Part shown: piece by piece, positions 13,230 through 24,744 of the stretch | How the letters are laid out: each line of letters begins with the position of its first letter | Numbering within the stretch: the stretch's first letter is position 1 | Assembly (NCBI GenBank): GCA_009617715.1 | Contig: VTFK01000292.1 | Coordinates: forward strand, 868,001 to 932,000 | DNA: 64,000 bases | Direction: 5' to 3' | Source of the DNA: Plectrocnemia conspersa | Lineage: Eukaryota > Arthropoda > Insecta > Trichoptera > Polycentropodidae | The notes under the pieces: model-generated | Seen by the model: only the letters and a program-made list of their open reading frames with translations | Told to the model about the DNA's origin: nothing | Databases searched by the model: none | Translations under genes and position numbers: made by a program

Positions 13230-13690
13230 AAAGCATAGTTGTAACCAGAGAGAGTTGTAAGAATATTTACCATTATTACCTCCAGTGAGAATTACACTCG
13301 TACCCATTTACCACTTTTAACATCTATAATAAAGTCGGTCCGTGTAAAGCGCTCTTGGCTTTTAAATACGCATACGTATAAAATTAAAGCTATAATTTTA
13401 TTCACATATGTTAATTCACTCATCGCCCGCGATAAGATTTTCACGCTTTTCCGCGCACAGTTATGATTGAGTTATTATTGACGGTTCAGTTTATTTTTGG
13501 GCTGGATTTTTTTATTTTATTTCTCAGTTATTATATTTTTTTGCTCTATTTCTTTTCCGGAGAATTACAATAGTGGCGTTCGCTGAAAGCTGCGTGGCGT
13601 GCTTTCGGTTATTGTGAACTTATGATCGATGTGGGCGGTGTTTTGTTTGGCATCACGGCGGCCTTTGGTCGTTTTGTTGAAATTATAATG
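13230..13690. promoter_or_regulatory. Complex non-coding island
   Basis: CpG-bearing block containing AAAGTCGGTCCGTG, TCATCGCCCGCGATAAG and GATCGATGTGGGCGG. No coding frame of substance. Composition resembles other putative regulatory islands in the window. Confidence 0.32.
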
Positions 13691-13699
13691 CTCAAACCT

Positions 13700-15235
13700 T
13701 TAATTTGCCTAATGAAAATCAAAACAAGCCTTTGATTATTTAGTTTAGCTAACGATAAACACATTTTGTATTTTGAACAAATATTGCTGTGTACATAATA
13801 CAATATTTGTACTTCAAAGAAAATACTACTAAATTACAAATATTTTAAGTGTATCGTTCTGCTTTGACTTTATTTATTAAGATATTTATCCATTGAAGAT
13901 TTTATTTATTTATGAATATTTAGAGTGGTAATTATTTATTTTATATATATAAAAACTAATATTTAACTTAAAACACATTATTTAACTTGATACAAATAAT
14001 AAATAAATATAGCAATCACTAGTTAATTGCCTAAAATTAAAACTAATATAAGCCCTTAACTGTAGTCGTGCTCTGGACCCTGGTCGTTTATAGCTGATAA
14101 AATCTCTATTTTAACTAATGGTGACCTAATTTTCTCAATAGCTATATCATTTTGATGAATATGTATTTATTTTTTGTTAATATATAATATTTTTTTGTAA
14201 TAAAAATATGTATTCATTTTTAATCAAAAAGTTAATAAAGACTCACACAAACTGTATATTACGTTTTAAATTTTTTTTTGATTCAAAATAATATATGTAT
14301 TTAAAAATGGATATGATGTATTTATAGAATGTGGATATAAATATTTAAATATTACACTGACCTAATAATAAAGATATAAAAATATACAGCTATAAAAATA
14401 GTATATTGAATAATAAATAGCCTATTTTTATCCTCAGAAGCCCTAATTTTACGTAAATAGATTTTTATTATAGCATAAAAAACTTATCAAGCGCATAACG
14501 ATGATATTTCGGTTAAAAAATAATGATATTTATAACCGAAATATCACTATTTTTAACCCAATAAATGTTAATAATAATATTTATTTTTAATAAAATGCAA
14601 ACTGTCTATTCAGACAATAAGTGAACTTATTACACTTGGTCAAATAGAAACATGTTAGAAGCCCCCCATTAAATGCTTCATTATAATAACTACCTTAAAA
14701 TGTCTTATCTCTATTTTTTTATAATATCTTATTATAGGGTGGTTGGTAATATATTATTGCTTATGTAATTTAATCTAATTGTTATTGTAAACATATGTAA
14801 ATGATTACGTGTACGTATAGTTATAACATTGTAAAGCAGACTACTTGCAGTATGTCACTTGTCTTTTTAATTGTTAATTCTTATAATCTCTGACACAGTT
14901 GCAGTAAATTAATATATACTTGGTAGGCACAAACCAAGAAGCACTGGTCAGCAACTTCAGGAATTTATTCTGGAATATCGTTAGTATGTTGATATTAGAT
15001 ATGGTGGTCACACCTTAAATTTAAGCTCCTAAGACCACGCTTTTTAATTATAGTGTTACATATAATCATTTTGTTTTCTAATGCTATGCCTGAATTTGGT
15101 CTTGTAAATCATTACAGTCTGCAAAGATAATTAAATAAATAAATAAACTTAATAATATTATGTACATGAATAAATAAACATTTTTAATTTTTTATAAATC
15201 GTGATTAGTATCAATTTATACAAGTCTCTAAAGGT
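13700..15235. other. AT-rich non-coding DNA
   Basis: Contains the 14503-14545 hairpin and a slightly more complex patch at 14920-15020. Nothing else recognised. Confidence 0.55.
14503..14545. repeat. Perfect 13-bp inverted repeat
   Basis: GATATTTCGGTTA (14503-14515) and TAACCGAAATATC (14533-14545) are perfect arms with a 17-base AT-rich loop. No T-tract follows and the setting is eukaryotic, so a bacterial-type terminator is not implied. Confidence 0.8.
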
Positions 15236-15239
15236 TTCT

Positions 15240-15560
15240 TAGACATTTTAAAAAAACTCTGTATTTTTACGTAAACGTGAGATTAATTTTTTCGTTCGGT
15301 TAAAATATATCTGAGGAACGCAGCGTTGAAAAGCTCTTTCGTCGCAAAAGCTCTCGCTCGGTTCAAAAGCTCGTGCATCTGGGCATAATTTGAATGCGTG
15401 AGCACGAAAATGAATACACGACGCGCAAACAAAGCGTGTCGTAATGGAAAACCACACGACTGAAAAATGATTTTCCCGTAGTTGGACACCAATACCCACT
15501 TTAGGGATGTGTTTGGTCAAAAATCACGAAAATCGGTCTTAAATTAAGGTGAAACACAAT
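15240..15560. promoter_or_regulatory. Complex non-coding island
   Basis: High CpG density for this window. A 90-codon minus-strand frame crosses it but the translation is Arg/Cys/Phe-rich without a recognisable fold, so it is treated as a chance opening in a GC-richer block. Confidence 0.3.
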
Positions 15561-15630
15561 TTTTTCGTCATAAACGATAAGCTTTTCTGATTATAAATAT
15601 AAAAGTGACTAATTTGAGAATGCTGATATT

Positions 15631-15834
15631 ATGTCAGTATTAAAAATCAAGTGCCATGTAAGAGTGAAAAACAAACCTCTATATAAATTAAAATATTCTA
15701 GACTTGATAATGCTCTATCGTGTTATCTGTTTGGAAAGCAACCAGAGCCGTCAAAGCAGACATACTGCAGTTTATATAACAAATCAATACAAAAATTTGA
15801 ATATGCAGATGATATTGTTACAGTAGCAAGATGA
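15631..15834 (+). pseudogene. Possible reverse-transcriptase fragment with YADDI motif
   Basis: A 67-codon open frame ends with LYNKSIQKFEYADDIVTVAR, where FEYADDI is at 15796-15816 and resembles the F-x-YADDI-x-x-A catalytic core of non-LTR elements. No VPQGS or LGPLLF block is visible upstream, so the assignment rests on one motif. It could be chance. Confidence 0.35.
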
Positions 15835-16084
15835 AAATATGCATCTTATGCTTTATAAGTAAATAAGTAAACAGGAATACATTAATAGTTATTTATATTT
15901 ATTTTTTGGTCACTTTTATTAAAATGCAGTTATCGATATTTTGCTATTGAATACCATATTCACAATAATGGCATTCAAAATTTATATTTTACATAGTGTG
16001 GACGTGCCACTATCATGCCATAATTAAAAACTTAATTTTACATCTCACATACATTTATTTTAAAAAGCATGTGGTTTTACAAAA

Positions 16085-16205
16085 AAATCGTTACATATCA
16101 TACAGCACGAGCATTATTGTGAGATTATGAAAATCTATGTTAATCTAATCTGTGATGATCGATCGATGGATTGATCACATATTCCGATCTCCCAGACAAG
16201 ATAAA
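16085..16205 (-). repeat. Truncated copy of the same SINE family
   Basis: The reverse complement contains TGTCTGGGAGATCGG followed by a spacer and CGATCGATCATCACAG, matching in order the body and tail of the copy at 4.2 kb. The tRNA-like head is absent or unrecognisable, so this is a 5'-truncated or decayed copy. Confidence 0.55.
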
Positions 16206-16399
16206 AGAAACTGTATTTTAACTTAAGAAGTAGTCAGGAACTTCAATAGTGCTGGTTATTTTTAAAGTAGGGAATGCCACGCATAAAGTGCGTTATTTAT
16301 TTGATGTAAATTATGTGGTGAATGTCCGATTGTAATTATTAATTTAAAGGTATATTTATACTTCAAGCTTATTAATAAAATTATTTAAAATTCAAGTTA

Positions 16400-16740
16400 T
16401 TTTTACCTACCCTGTTTTCCCCAGTGAGTACACGGAATTACATATTGGTGTACTCGGACATTGCCGTGAATTGTTGTGTCAAATGACCGACGGCCGTTAG
16501 CCGTCTGCGAGCAACAACGTCGAATATTTCACAGACAGGGCCCTAAAGGTCGAAGGGGGAGCTTTTTGAAAAATTTTCATCCAAATTAGAAAGACCGTAA
16601 CGCGGCCGCATAATAAAAATATGAATATTACTGCTTGTACGAGAGAAAAAAAAAGTACAGCGTTCAATTCTGGGCAGATGGTACTACGCACGTAGTACGT
16701 GTGAATTTTATAATATATTTTTTCTAGATGATTTTTTTTA
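16400..16740. promoter_or_regulatory. Complex non-coding island
   Basis: Contains GACGGCCGTTAGCCGTC (a GACGGC...GCCGTC inverted pair) and AGGGGGAGC, in a block that contrasts with flanking AT-rich DNA. No gene recognised. Confidence 0.32.
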
Positions 16741-16887
16741 AATTCATACAATATTTAGCTATATAAAAAATTCAACGATTTTATAAATTTTATAAAATGC
16801 ATTGTGGGAAAAAACTAACAAATTGCTTTTTTTTGTGGCATTGTGACATGGACGTGAATCATATATTACATTTTTTGTTGTTGAATA

Positions 16888-16928
16888 CTATATTAGCTCA
16901 TAAAGATATTTTGTATGAGCTAATATAG
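16888..16928. repeat. Perfect 15-bp inverted repeat
   Basis: CTATATTAGCTCATA (16888-16902) and TATGAGCTAATATAG (16914-16928) pair perfectly across 11 bases. ATATTAGCTCAT recurs once more at about 17538, hinting at a small dispersed family. Confidence 0.8.
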
Positions 16929-16929
16929 C

Positions 16930-19395
16930 TAATTATAAAAGTATTATTAAGACATTTGAACGATCTTTAATTTTATTTAATCATTACTATATTACAACTA
17001 TGAATTATGATTATGCATATAATAAGCACCAGTTTATTATCAGTATTAAGCTAGTAATGGAACAGATTATGAAAGTAATATTTATATTGAATATGTTAAT
17101 ATTTTACTTTTTTTACATTTATAAAAATAACAAAAATAAGCTTTACTTTATTGCTAATTTGAACAATAATAGCTTACAAGTTGTCAATTATTATTTTTTA
17201 TATTTACGATTTAATTTACGGTATTTAATATATGTTTTATTAGCTTTGTACCATATTCTGCTTTTTAAATACTAAGCTTAAAATCTTCCAAAGTTTAACT
17301 ATTAACAAGTAACTCTTATAAATTAAAGTATACTATTAAATAAATTCAATAATTTATTATAATAAATTAAAATTTAATTACAATTTTAAGGTGAAAAATA
17401 TTTAATATTGATTGTTCAATAAATTAATATATACATAAAAGCTTTACTCGAATGTATCTATATATAAATACAAATTAAATACAGTTTAAAAACAAATATT
17501 ATTTATAACATACATATATAAACTATATATTTTTTTCAGCATATTAGCTCATGGCTAGAATACATTTCAGATTTATTTAAATACGAATTAACCCTGTACC
17601 AATAATTATTATAGACTTGTAATATTTATAAAAATATAATGTAGATGTAACTTATTAATAAAATGGTTAACGTTGTTTTTTTTTAATATAATATGTAAAA
17701 TATTGCGCCTTCATTTAAAAGAAATATTTTAAAGTAAAATGTTAGTTAAGCAAATAAATAAGAATATTGTTGAAAATAATTGTTATTAATATACTTTTTT
17801 AAAGCAGCTTATAAATTGCTATTCTTGTCATTTACCTAAAATAGTGCTTTTTATTTACACACTCTTTTCCCTCAATTTTATTTATATTATCAAGAACTCT
17901 TATTTTTAATTACAGATTGAAAATATTATACTTTAAATTTAAATACGTTCTCAAGGTTTATATTATTAAATAAAGAGTAAAAATTGTAAATATTATACTA
18001 AGCCAATACAATATTGATTGTGATAATGTATCTAAAATTTGTTAAAATAGTTTGTCATTCGTAACAGATTAATGGTTATTAATCTGTAACGAATGATCTT
18101 TAAATAAATTTAGTATATTTGTAGTATTTATTTTATATTTTGTGTTTTATTCTATACATGTTTGTTACAATAATCATTGTATTTACATATTAAAAAATAT
18201 AGTCATACATACTTAAATATAACAGCTATATATTTACCAATTAAAATTTAAGGAATACAAATCTTAAGAAATAGTTGTTTTGAATGAATTCACATTGAAT
18301 TTTATATTTACTAAAACAAGAAAAGGGTTTTACACTTAGTGAACAATAAATATTTTCTGATGTATACATAAATCACTGCAATAATGTTAACAATATTATT
18401 GCAGATATTTCAGCAAATAAAAAAATGCTTATATATTATTGTTATATATCTAAATTTATATTACAATGAGACTATATTTTAGAAAATAAATTTTTATAAA
18501 CTTTTTTATTTATATAGCTGATATAGTTACTTCTATACATATAAATAAACACATAGGTTCAAACGATTTTCGTTCACACAAAAAAATTATAAATAAAAAT
18601 TAAACTTTTATATATAAGCTGGCATAATCTTTTATAAATTAAAAAATAAAATAGGTAACGATTATTTAGTACATTAAATAAAAAAAAATCAGACTGCTAA
18701 CGTGAGAATGCTATATAATATTACCCTAAAATTGATTGGCTAGTTAATATTAATTAAAATCAAATTTTAATACTAAAACACTATAAATTTATACTTAGTA
18801 TTCTGAAATACATTAACATTTTATTGCCGCTACTAAAATATTTTGCTGTTAAGCATTTTCAAACATCACTCCAATTTACATACGTATATTATAAACTGGC
18901 AAATAGTTAGATTGTACATGTCTCGTACTAACGAATAAAATTACGTCAAAGTTTTAAATGCGAAAATTTAAATTCATGTTCATTGCGTCTCTCAAAATAC
19001 ATGTCTGGTTTTTTTATATAAGGTTAATTGCATATATTTTTTGATTTTAATTTACTATGAAAAAAATTGATGGTGCTAAAAAATTTATTCTAAAACGTTT
19101 TAATATTATCTTAAATTACATTGTAAAGAAGAACACTCAGTGTTAATGTTTTTTTTTGTAGTTTTTATTTTATTTTATGTTTTGCTTTTCATAATTTTTA
19201 CGAACTTTTTATATTTTTATTATATATGTTGCATTTTAATAGTTTGTATAATTGATCCTAAAATAAGTGAATAAAGTTGTTAAATAAAATTTAGGTCAAA
19301 TGCGTTCATTATCATAGAAAAATATCTAAAGCCCTGAATGTTATAAAATTAGCTATAAATCAAATAAGCTCTCTTTGAAATTTATTAAAATAATG
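16930..19395. other. AT-rich desert
   Basis: Very AT-rich. A 91-codon plus-strand frame at 17000-17275 is Ile/Tyr/Asn-rich low-complexity and not a credible gene. It holds the 18055-18096 hairpin and a CTGCAATAAT inverted pair near 18376. Confidence 0.55.
18055..18096. repeat. 19-bp inverted repeat, one mismatch
   Basis: TCATTCGTAACAGATTAAT (18055-18073) and its reverse complement (18078-18096) differ at one position, with a 4-base GGTT loop. A very tight hairpin in otherwise random AT-rich DNA. Confidence 0.8.
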
Positions 19396-19399
19396 TAAT

Positions 19400-19830
19400 A
19401 TCCGTTTTGAAATCGAGTTGAGTCTGACGTAAAAATTCCCTGCCATGTGAAAACGTGGCCAGAGTACTGGTACGTGTCTATTGGCCAAAGGAGCAAGCGA
19501 AGAGGCGATAAGCTCACCTGGCGAAGCAAACGTATTTGGTTTTGCGAGCTGGGAGAACAAACCGTCCTATTCAATAGGAGCTTATCTGCGGCTGCCACTC
19601 TGCCGTAACTCAACCACTTTGAGGAGCTTTCTTTTCCGAGAGAAGCCGAAAGCCATCCGCAGTGAGTAGAGGTAGAAGAAGAAAAAAATGTGTCCTTGTC
19701 TTTATACATCTTTACGCTGGGCGTCGTACCAATAAATAAGCCGCGGAGGAAAACATCCAGTGGCCTTATCTGTCGCTAGCAGGTTATTCTGCGGAAAAGT
19801 ATCATTTCAGCCAGTATAATATTACAATTA
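19400..19830. promoter_or_regulatory. Complex non-coding island
   Basis: Mixed-complexity sequence with several CpGs and overlapping short open frames on both strands, a pattern expected from a GC-richer island rather than a gene. It lies about 1.5 kb upstream of the candidate first exon, so a proximal enhancer is possible. Confidence 0.33.
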
Positions 19831-20089
19831 TATATGTGTATATTATGCTCGTGATAAATAACAGCCTAACTTCAGATGATGAAATACGAGTGAAGATTTA
19901 AATTACCAGAAGCGCATTTATCATGATAAAAAACATTTTGCAGGCGTCTCTAGTTACCATTTAGACTCTACCTTGCACTATTATCTACGGTCATTATTAT
20001 TCATTAGATAAGGGACTAGTTTAAAGATTGATTTCAATAACCAAATATAATTACGTAATTTAATTATATATTCTTAGTGTCTAAATACC

Positions 20090-20400
20090 ACTACTTTCTT
20101 TTATTTTTATATCGAATAATAATTTAAGATGTAAAGAAATACTAATACAAATTAACCAAACCAGGACTATATGGTGGGTAAAGAGTTGTTTTTGATTCAA
20201 GCTCCTCTATTTTATTTTTAGTCATCTTTGAAATATGGGGTCAATCGGTATCCATAGGCCCAACTTCACAATTTTGCCGATTTTTTTAGATATTCTTGCA
20301 CACTAGATTTTGAGTATTTAAGCTTGTCAGATAATTTTTTTTTAGTCAGTGTAGGATTTGATTCGATTTCTATACACAATCATCAACTTTCACTACTTTT
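20090..20400 (-). pseudogene. mariner transposase pseudogene, internally deleted
   Basis: Read on the minus strand from about 20400 downward. A helix-turn-helix segment reads ESNPTLTKKKLSDKLKYS then SSVQEYLKK. After a frameshift comes GKIVKLGLWIP, matching the mariner LGKVKKLGKWVPHEL linker. The sequence then jumps to YPPYSPGL at 20158-20180, the motif around the third catalytic Asp (PYSPDLAPSDYH..F), followed by a degenerate YxFF segment. The catalytic domain between them is deleted. The Asp of PYSPD is replaced by Gly and stops interrupt all frames, so it is inactive. No terminal repeats were located. Confidence 0.72.
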
Positions 20401-20867
20401 TAAAGATTAAAATCACTACTTTTGTAGTGTTTAAACTATATTTAACATTTCTAATTTGTTGCATTTTTAGTTGCAGTTGTATCATTATTTCGTATAAATC
20501 GTTTTTCAGGTACATATATAACTCATCATCTAAACCCACATTTAATTTTTTTTTGAACTAAAATAACTTTTATAGATGTAAAAAAAAATAAAACAAAGCT
20601 TGAAACACATTTTTACTTAGGGATGTTGCACAAATATTTTCGCATTGTGAAATAAGATTTTTGGAATAGTATACAAAAGCATAAAGAAATGTTCCCACAT
20701 TTAAAAATTTTTTTTGCTATAAACATAGTTGTTTAACACTTTCATTAAAAACTTCAATTACTAGTACTTTAATAATACAGATTTTTGTGCAGCCAATATA
20801 TTGCTTAATAATCTCTATATTGTTATATTTAAATAATATTTTTTATTTTTCACATTTAAGATCCGTG

Positions 20868-20930
20868 AAATATTTTTAGTGGTCCGCAGGTGTAAAAAAA
20901 GTTACCGAACACTGTTCTAGGGCACTCTAA
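20868..20930 (-). mobile_element. hAT-like element terminus (solo end)
   Basis: The reverse complement reads CAGTGTTCGGTAACTTTTTT followed by ACACCTGCGGACCAC, the layout of many hAT termini (CAGTGGTTCTCAACCTTTTT..GCGGACCAC). No matching opposite end or 8-bp target duplication was found nearby, so this is a fragment at best. Confidence 0.45.
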
Positions 20931-21164
20931 AGTTTGCAGTTAAAAGTTGCCGGGCATTGATTTTTAATTTTATTAGCATTAAGATTATTTTCGATATTGA
21001 TTTGTTTCAGGTAAAAATGAAGTTAGATCAAAAGTGAAATTGAAAACATAAAGAATATTTTTTATTATATAATTTAATCTTGTTAATTTAAACATAGTAT
21101 AATAAGAGCTAACAGATGGGGATGGAAAAGCATATGACTGAATTTTCTATAATTTTTCCATGTT

Positions 21165-21300
21165 ACATTTTTTCAGTATCCGGCACTGTCAACAACTTCC
21201 TATCGAAAAATTATAGCTTCGATTCTGACTTTGGCGTCATTTAATTCAAATTTAACATTCGCATTCGTTGTTTTCGAAAGCTCGCGGCTATTTTGTCAAA
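21165..21300 (+). promoter_or_regulatory. Possible core promoter upstream of the candidate first exon
   Basis: The stretch just left of the GC-rich block carries TCAGT at about 21173 and GTCATT at about 21236, both resembling arthropod initiator sequences, and the transition from AT-rich to CpG-rich sequence happens here. No TATA box stands out. This is a positional inference only; the transcription start cannot be fixed from sequence. Confidence 0.25.
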
Positions 21301-21758
21301 AGTGAAGGCGTCAGGGGTGGAACGGTCGGGGATCGAGATCGTTGGGGGGTGCTTTTCCACTGTTCGGGAGGTTGGAGGTTTCGAGGGTGAATTTGAGGGC
21401 GTCGCGACGCCAGCGCCAGTCTCCGGCCAACATTCGACGCGTAAAGTGTCGTCGCGAACGAACGTTACTGTATTTTTTGGTTAACTTACAAAAACAGCAG
21501 TAAAAATAAATAGGTGGTGACAATTGGGATCGTGTGACAAACAACGAGTGATCGATAGAGATCTTTGAGTGATAAAAAATGGTTTTTAAACGTTTTATTG
21601 CTTACTTTTTCGATTATGATTAAACGTTGCGAGGACAGAGTTTACTATTATTTAAATAAAAGTGATATTTAATAATTTATATATCAAAATTAACGACTTG
21701 TTAATAGTATTGATCAGCGTACTTTTGCCAGTGTTTCTCTGAAGTTACTCTAAATAAG
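21240..21758 (+). other. Candidate non-coding first exon (5' UTR) with splice donor
   Basis: Seen: a block much richer in G+C and CpG than its surroundings runs from about 21240 to 21480, followed by AT-richer sequence that ends in AAG|GTAAGT, with GT at 21759-21760, a full match to the metazoan 5' splice-site consensus. No ATG-initiated frame of useful length is present, so if it is transcribed it is probably 5' UTR. The left edge is a guess because no clear TATA box or unique initiator is visible. Context: the only other strong exon signal on this strand is the acceptor at 63970. Inference: this is the promoter-proximal exon of a gene whose coding part lies right of the window. It could instead be a non-coding RNA exon, or a conserved enhancer with a chance donor. 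Confidence 0.4.
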
Positions 21759-21759
21759 G

Positions 21760-23075
21760 TAAGTTTTTACAGTAAATAATTATTATTTCTTACGTGTAAT
21801 CAATCAAAGTTTAGAGGGTGACACAAATGATTTTTTAAAATTTTAATTAATGGTGCACATGTAGTGTTAATTATTTTTTTGCTTAGCTAATTTTTAATTA
21901 ATATATATAATTCACTTCAAGGATACATATTTAGCGAAATGGATCTTGATATTGTAAGTGACGTTTTCTATGGGCTAGCTTTTTTAAGTGCTCTTAATGA
22001 ACAAGTGATCAAGAACAATACAAACCATTTTTTAAATAGTGCTATATCATAATCATTTATTGCTATTAAGATACCAAATATTAGGGCACAAATGTTTTTT
22101 TATTTTTGTGTCATATATGACACAAAAATATTATTTTGATATTTATTTAATTAAAATCAAACGGATTTTTGTATAACTATAGCGAATTATTATCAAAGCA
22201 TTTTATATTATATATGCTTTGCTAAATATTTCGTTTGAAGTTTTCTGGCTACCTGTACATTTTTTTAGTTTAATGTGACAGAGTTCTAATTATTAATAAC
22301 GTCACTCAAAATTATGTGTTAATATTAAATGAACAATAATTGAGCTCGTGATTTTTCTAACAATAATTTAATATAATTAAGTTAAAAAATATAATATTAA
22401 ATTATATATTATAGAACTTCTTAATAATAAACGTTACTATTTATTTTATTTAAAGTTCATTCCACATATTTTTTAATACAGTATTTATTTTGAAAATTCT
22501 GTCCGCATGGCTATAAAATATTTTACAAATATGATTGTCCTGTTTTACTTACAAATTTAAAACAAACATTCGTTTGCAATTAAATAAATGTAATACTTAT
22601 TTGTCAACACTAAATCCTTTTTAATTTTTTCAAAACCAATCGCTATAAAATTTTGGGCATAGTATGATTGTAATTATATCATATATGCGTCATATTTAAC
22701 TACTTGGAACATGTCAGTAAAACAAACTTTAACATTAGCTAGACTTTTTATATATTTTTGTTATTATTGCGACTATATAATTAAACGCATTTTTAAATTA
22801 GATAAGATCAAGATTTCGCCCTATATAAATAAGTTCTTAACATCGGAGTTCGGGAGAGAGATGTAGAAAAAGGCGTAACACTTAAACTCTTGTGTAGTAT
22901 TATGCTGTATATGTATCATTTTACCTTTATATTTACATATTATATAAATTATACTTCACTTATCGGTATACTGAACTATGTAAGCATACTTTTGCATGTA
23001 TCGAGTGAATCTAGAATGTGTATAGTATGCAGATAAATGCTATATAAATATGTCCAAGGATGTTGGGTGTAATGG
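21760..23075. other. AT-rich start of the putative intron
   Basis: Nothing recognised apart from the 30-bp palindrome at 22101. Confidence 0.5.
22101..22130. repeat. Perfect 30-bp palindrome
   Basis: The left half TATTTTTGTGTCATA is followed at once by its exact reverse complement, with no loop. It lies about 340 bp downstream of the candidate donor, inside the putative intron. Confidence 0.85.
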
Positions 23076-23079
23076 CTGT

Positions 23080-23460
23080 TTGTCCAGTTAATAGGGTTTC
23101 CTCGTGTTTACAGTTTACACCATAAATATTCTAGCGAGCAAGACACTAGGTTATCGATCAGGCTTCAATAATTTAGCAAAGTCCATTTGTTTTATCGGCG
23201 ATTCCGAACCAAACATTAAGGGTCCGGCCTCAGGTTGCGAACCCAATACTATAATACAAAGTTCGTTTATTGTGCCAGGAACACGGAGGCAACGTCATAA
23301 ATATGTCTTTCATTATTTAGTATCAACAAAACCCGCCCTTGTACCGCGGCACTATATAATATACAATCACGCCATGATCTATTTACTTAGGATCTAGTTT
23401 CTCAGTGTGATATCGTAAAAATAAATTATCGACAGTACGTGCCGCCCGTACTTTACCCAG
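23080..23460. promoter_or_regulatory. Complex island in the putative first intron
   Basis: CpG-bearing block including TCAGGCTTCAATAATTTAGC and GGTCCGGCCTCAGG. A 97-codon plus-strand frame spans it, without recognisable domain. Intronic enhancer candidate by composition. Confidence 0.3.
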
Positions 23461-23994
23461 AAATGTTACTGTATTATTAATCAATAAAATTAATAAAAAT
23501 AAATTTTCATAATGATTTAAAATTTTACTACTGAGAATAATGCAAATAAAAGAAAAAATACATACGATAAAATATGATAAATAGAATTAAATTTTTTATA
23601 TATCTACTAAAAAATTATTTTGCACACCACATTTAACTAATTATTAGTTATTTTCAACTTAAGTAACTTTAAATTCAAATGCGAAAAGTAAATTTTGGAA
23701 TGAAAGGGAAACCTCGAATATAATAAAACATTTCATAGTTTAAACATTACATCATAAGTATTGTCGCAAAGCTAAATTCTAAAAAAATCATAAATGTGGA
23801 ATAAAGAGCTTTATTGTCAAAAGTAAATGCATTATGTGGTCACTTCACTTTAAAAAATTTTGGTGTACTAAGTGGAAAATTGAGTAAAATCGATCAAAAA
23901 GCATTATTCAAAAACTGTAAAAAAAAATAAAGGTCGTTTCTAAAAAATATATGTACATTATCTCAGCACAATATATAAGTAGTAAAAGTCAGTA

Positions 23995-24140
23995 ACTAAT
24001 ACCCGAAAGATCTAGATTTAAATCACGTATGTTCCCTAGTTTTTTAAATGTGTTGCGTGTTTAGGAGATCAAAATTAGTGGTTGTTATTTAAATAAAATT
24101 TCAATCGATCATCAAAGATATGATTTTTATATATTTTTCT
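23995..24140 (+). repeat. Diverged copy of the same SINE family
   Basis: Shares with the 4.2-kb copy, in the same order, a TACCC..AAGA segment, a degenerate B-box-like GATTTAAATC, an AGTG(G/A)TT(G/A)TTAT segment and the tail TCGATCATCA followed by AT-rich sequence. The pol III boxes are decayed. Confidence 0.55.
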
Positions 24141-24419
24141 AAAAATAAATATACATATCTGAGCTAGACTGTGCATCGTAGCAATAATATATTTTAAACC
24201 GTAATAACAGTTAATAAAAACTGGAATATTTGTCAATGATTAAAGTCTATTATTACAACTTTATTAGTAATTATTGATTGTGTTCACATCGTTGTACCGC
24301 ATTGTTTTAACGCTTGTCATATTGCAACGGATGATTTACAATAAATAAATCATTTTTTGTAGTTAGCTATTAAGAAATATGTATTTAAAGTTTATTAAAT
24401 AAAGCTATAATACATTTAT

Positions 24420-24740
24420 TTTTAACCTTTACCGCACAAAACATTAAAACCAACGAACTAAGCCGGAATGTGGTACAACTTAACCCTAATGAGATATTCA
24501 TATTAACAAAACATATTCGTATAAATCAGGGTTTGACAACTTACGTCCAGCTGCTTTATTTTATCTGGCCATTAAGCTAAGAATGAAAACTTTTTAAAAT
24601 TTCAAAGTATGCACTATAATCGTCAAGTTTAGGAATGATCTTATTGATTCGCATTCCGCTGTGACGTTACGCAGTAATAATTTGACAGCGTCTTAAGTGA
24701 CATGTGTAAAGCCTTTCGCGATATTGTATTACCCTTTAAT
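24420..24740. promoter_or_regulatory. Complex island, partly transposon-like
   Basis: Mixed-complexity block. From 24527, CAGGGTTTGACAACTTACGT followed by TCTGGCCATTAAG loosely resembles hAT termini of the CAGGGGTxGxCAAC type. No opposite end or target duplication was found, so both readings remain open. Confidence 0.28.
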
Positions 24741-24744
24741 AATA

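Noticed and set aside
21293..21484. 63-codon open frame in the candidate first exon
   Set aside because: It has no ATG start (opens at TTG), so it is unlikely to be translated in a eukaryote.
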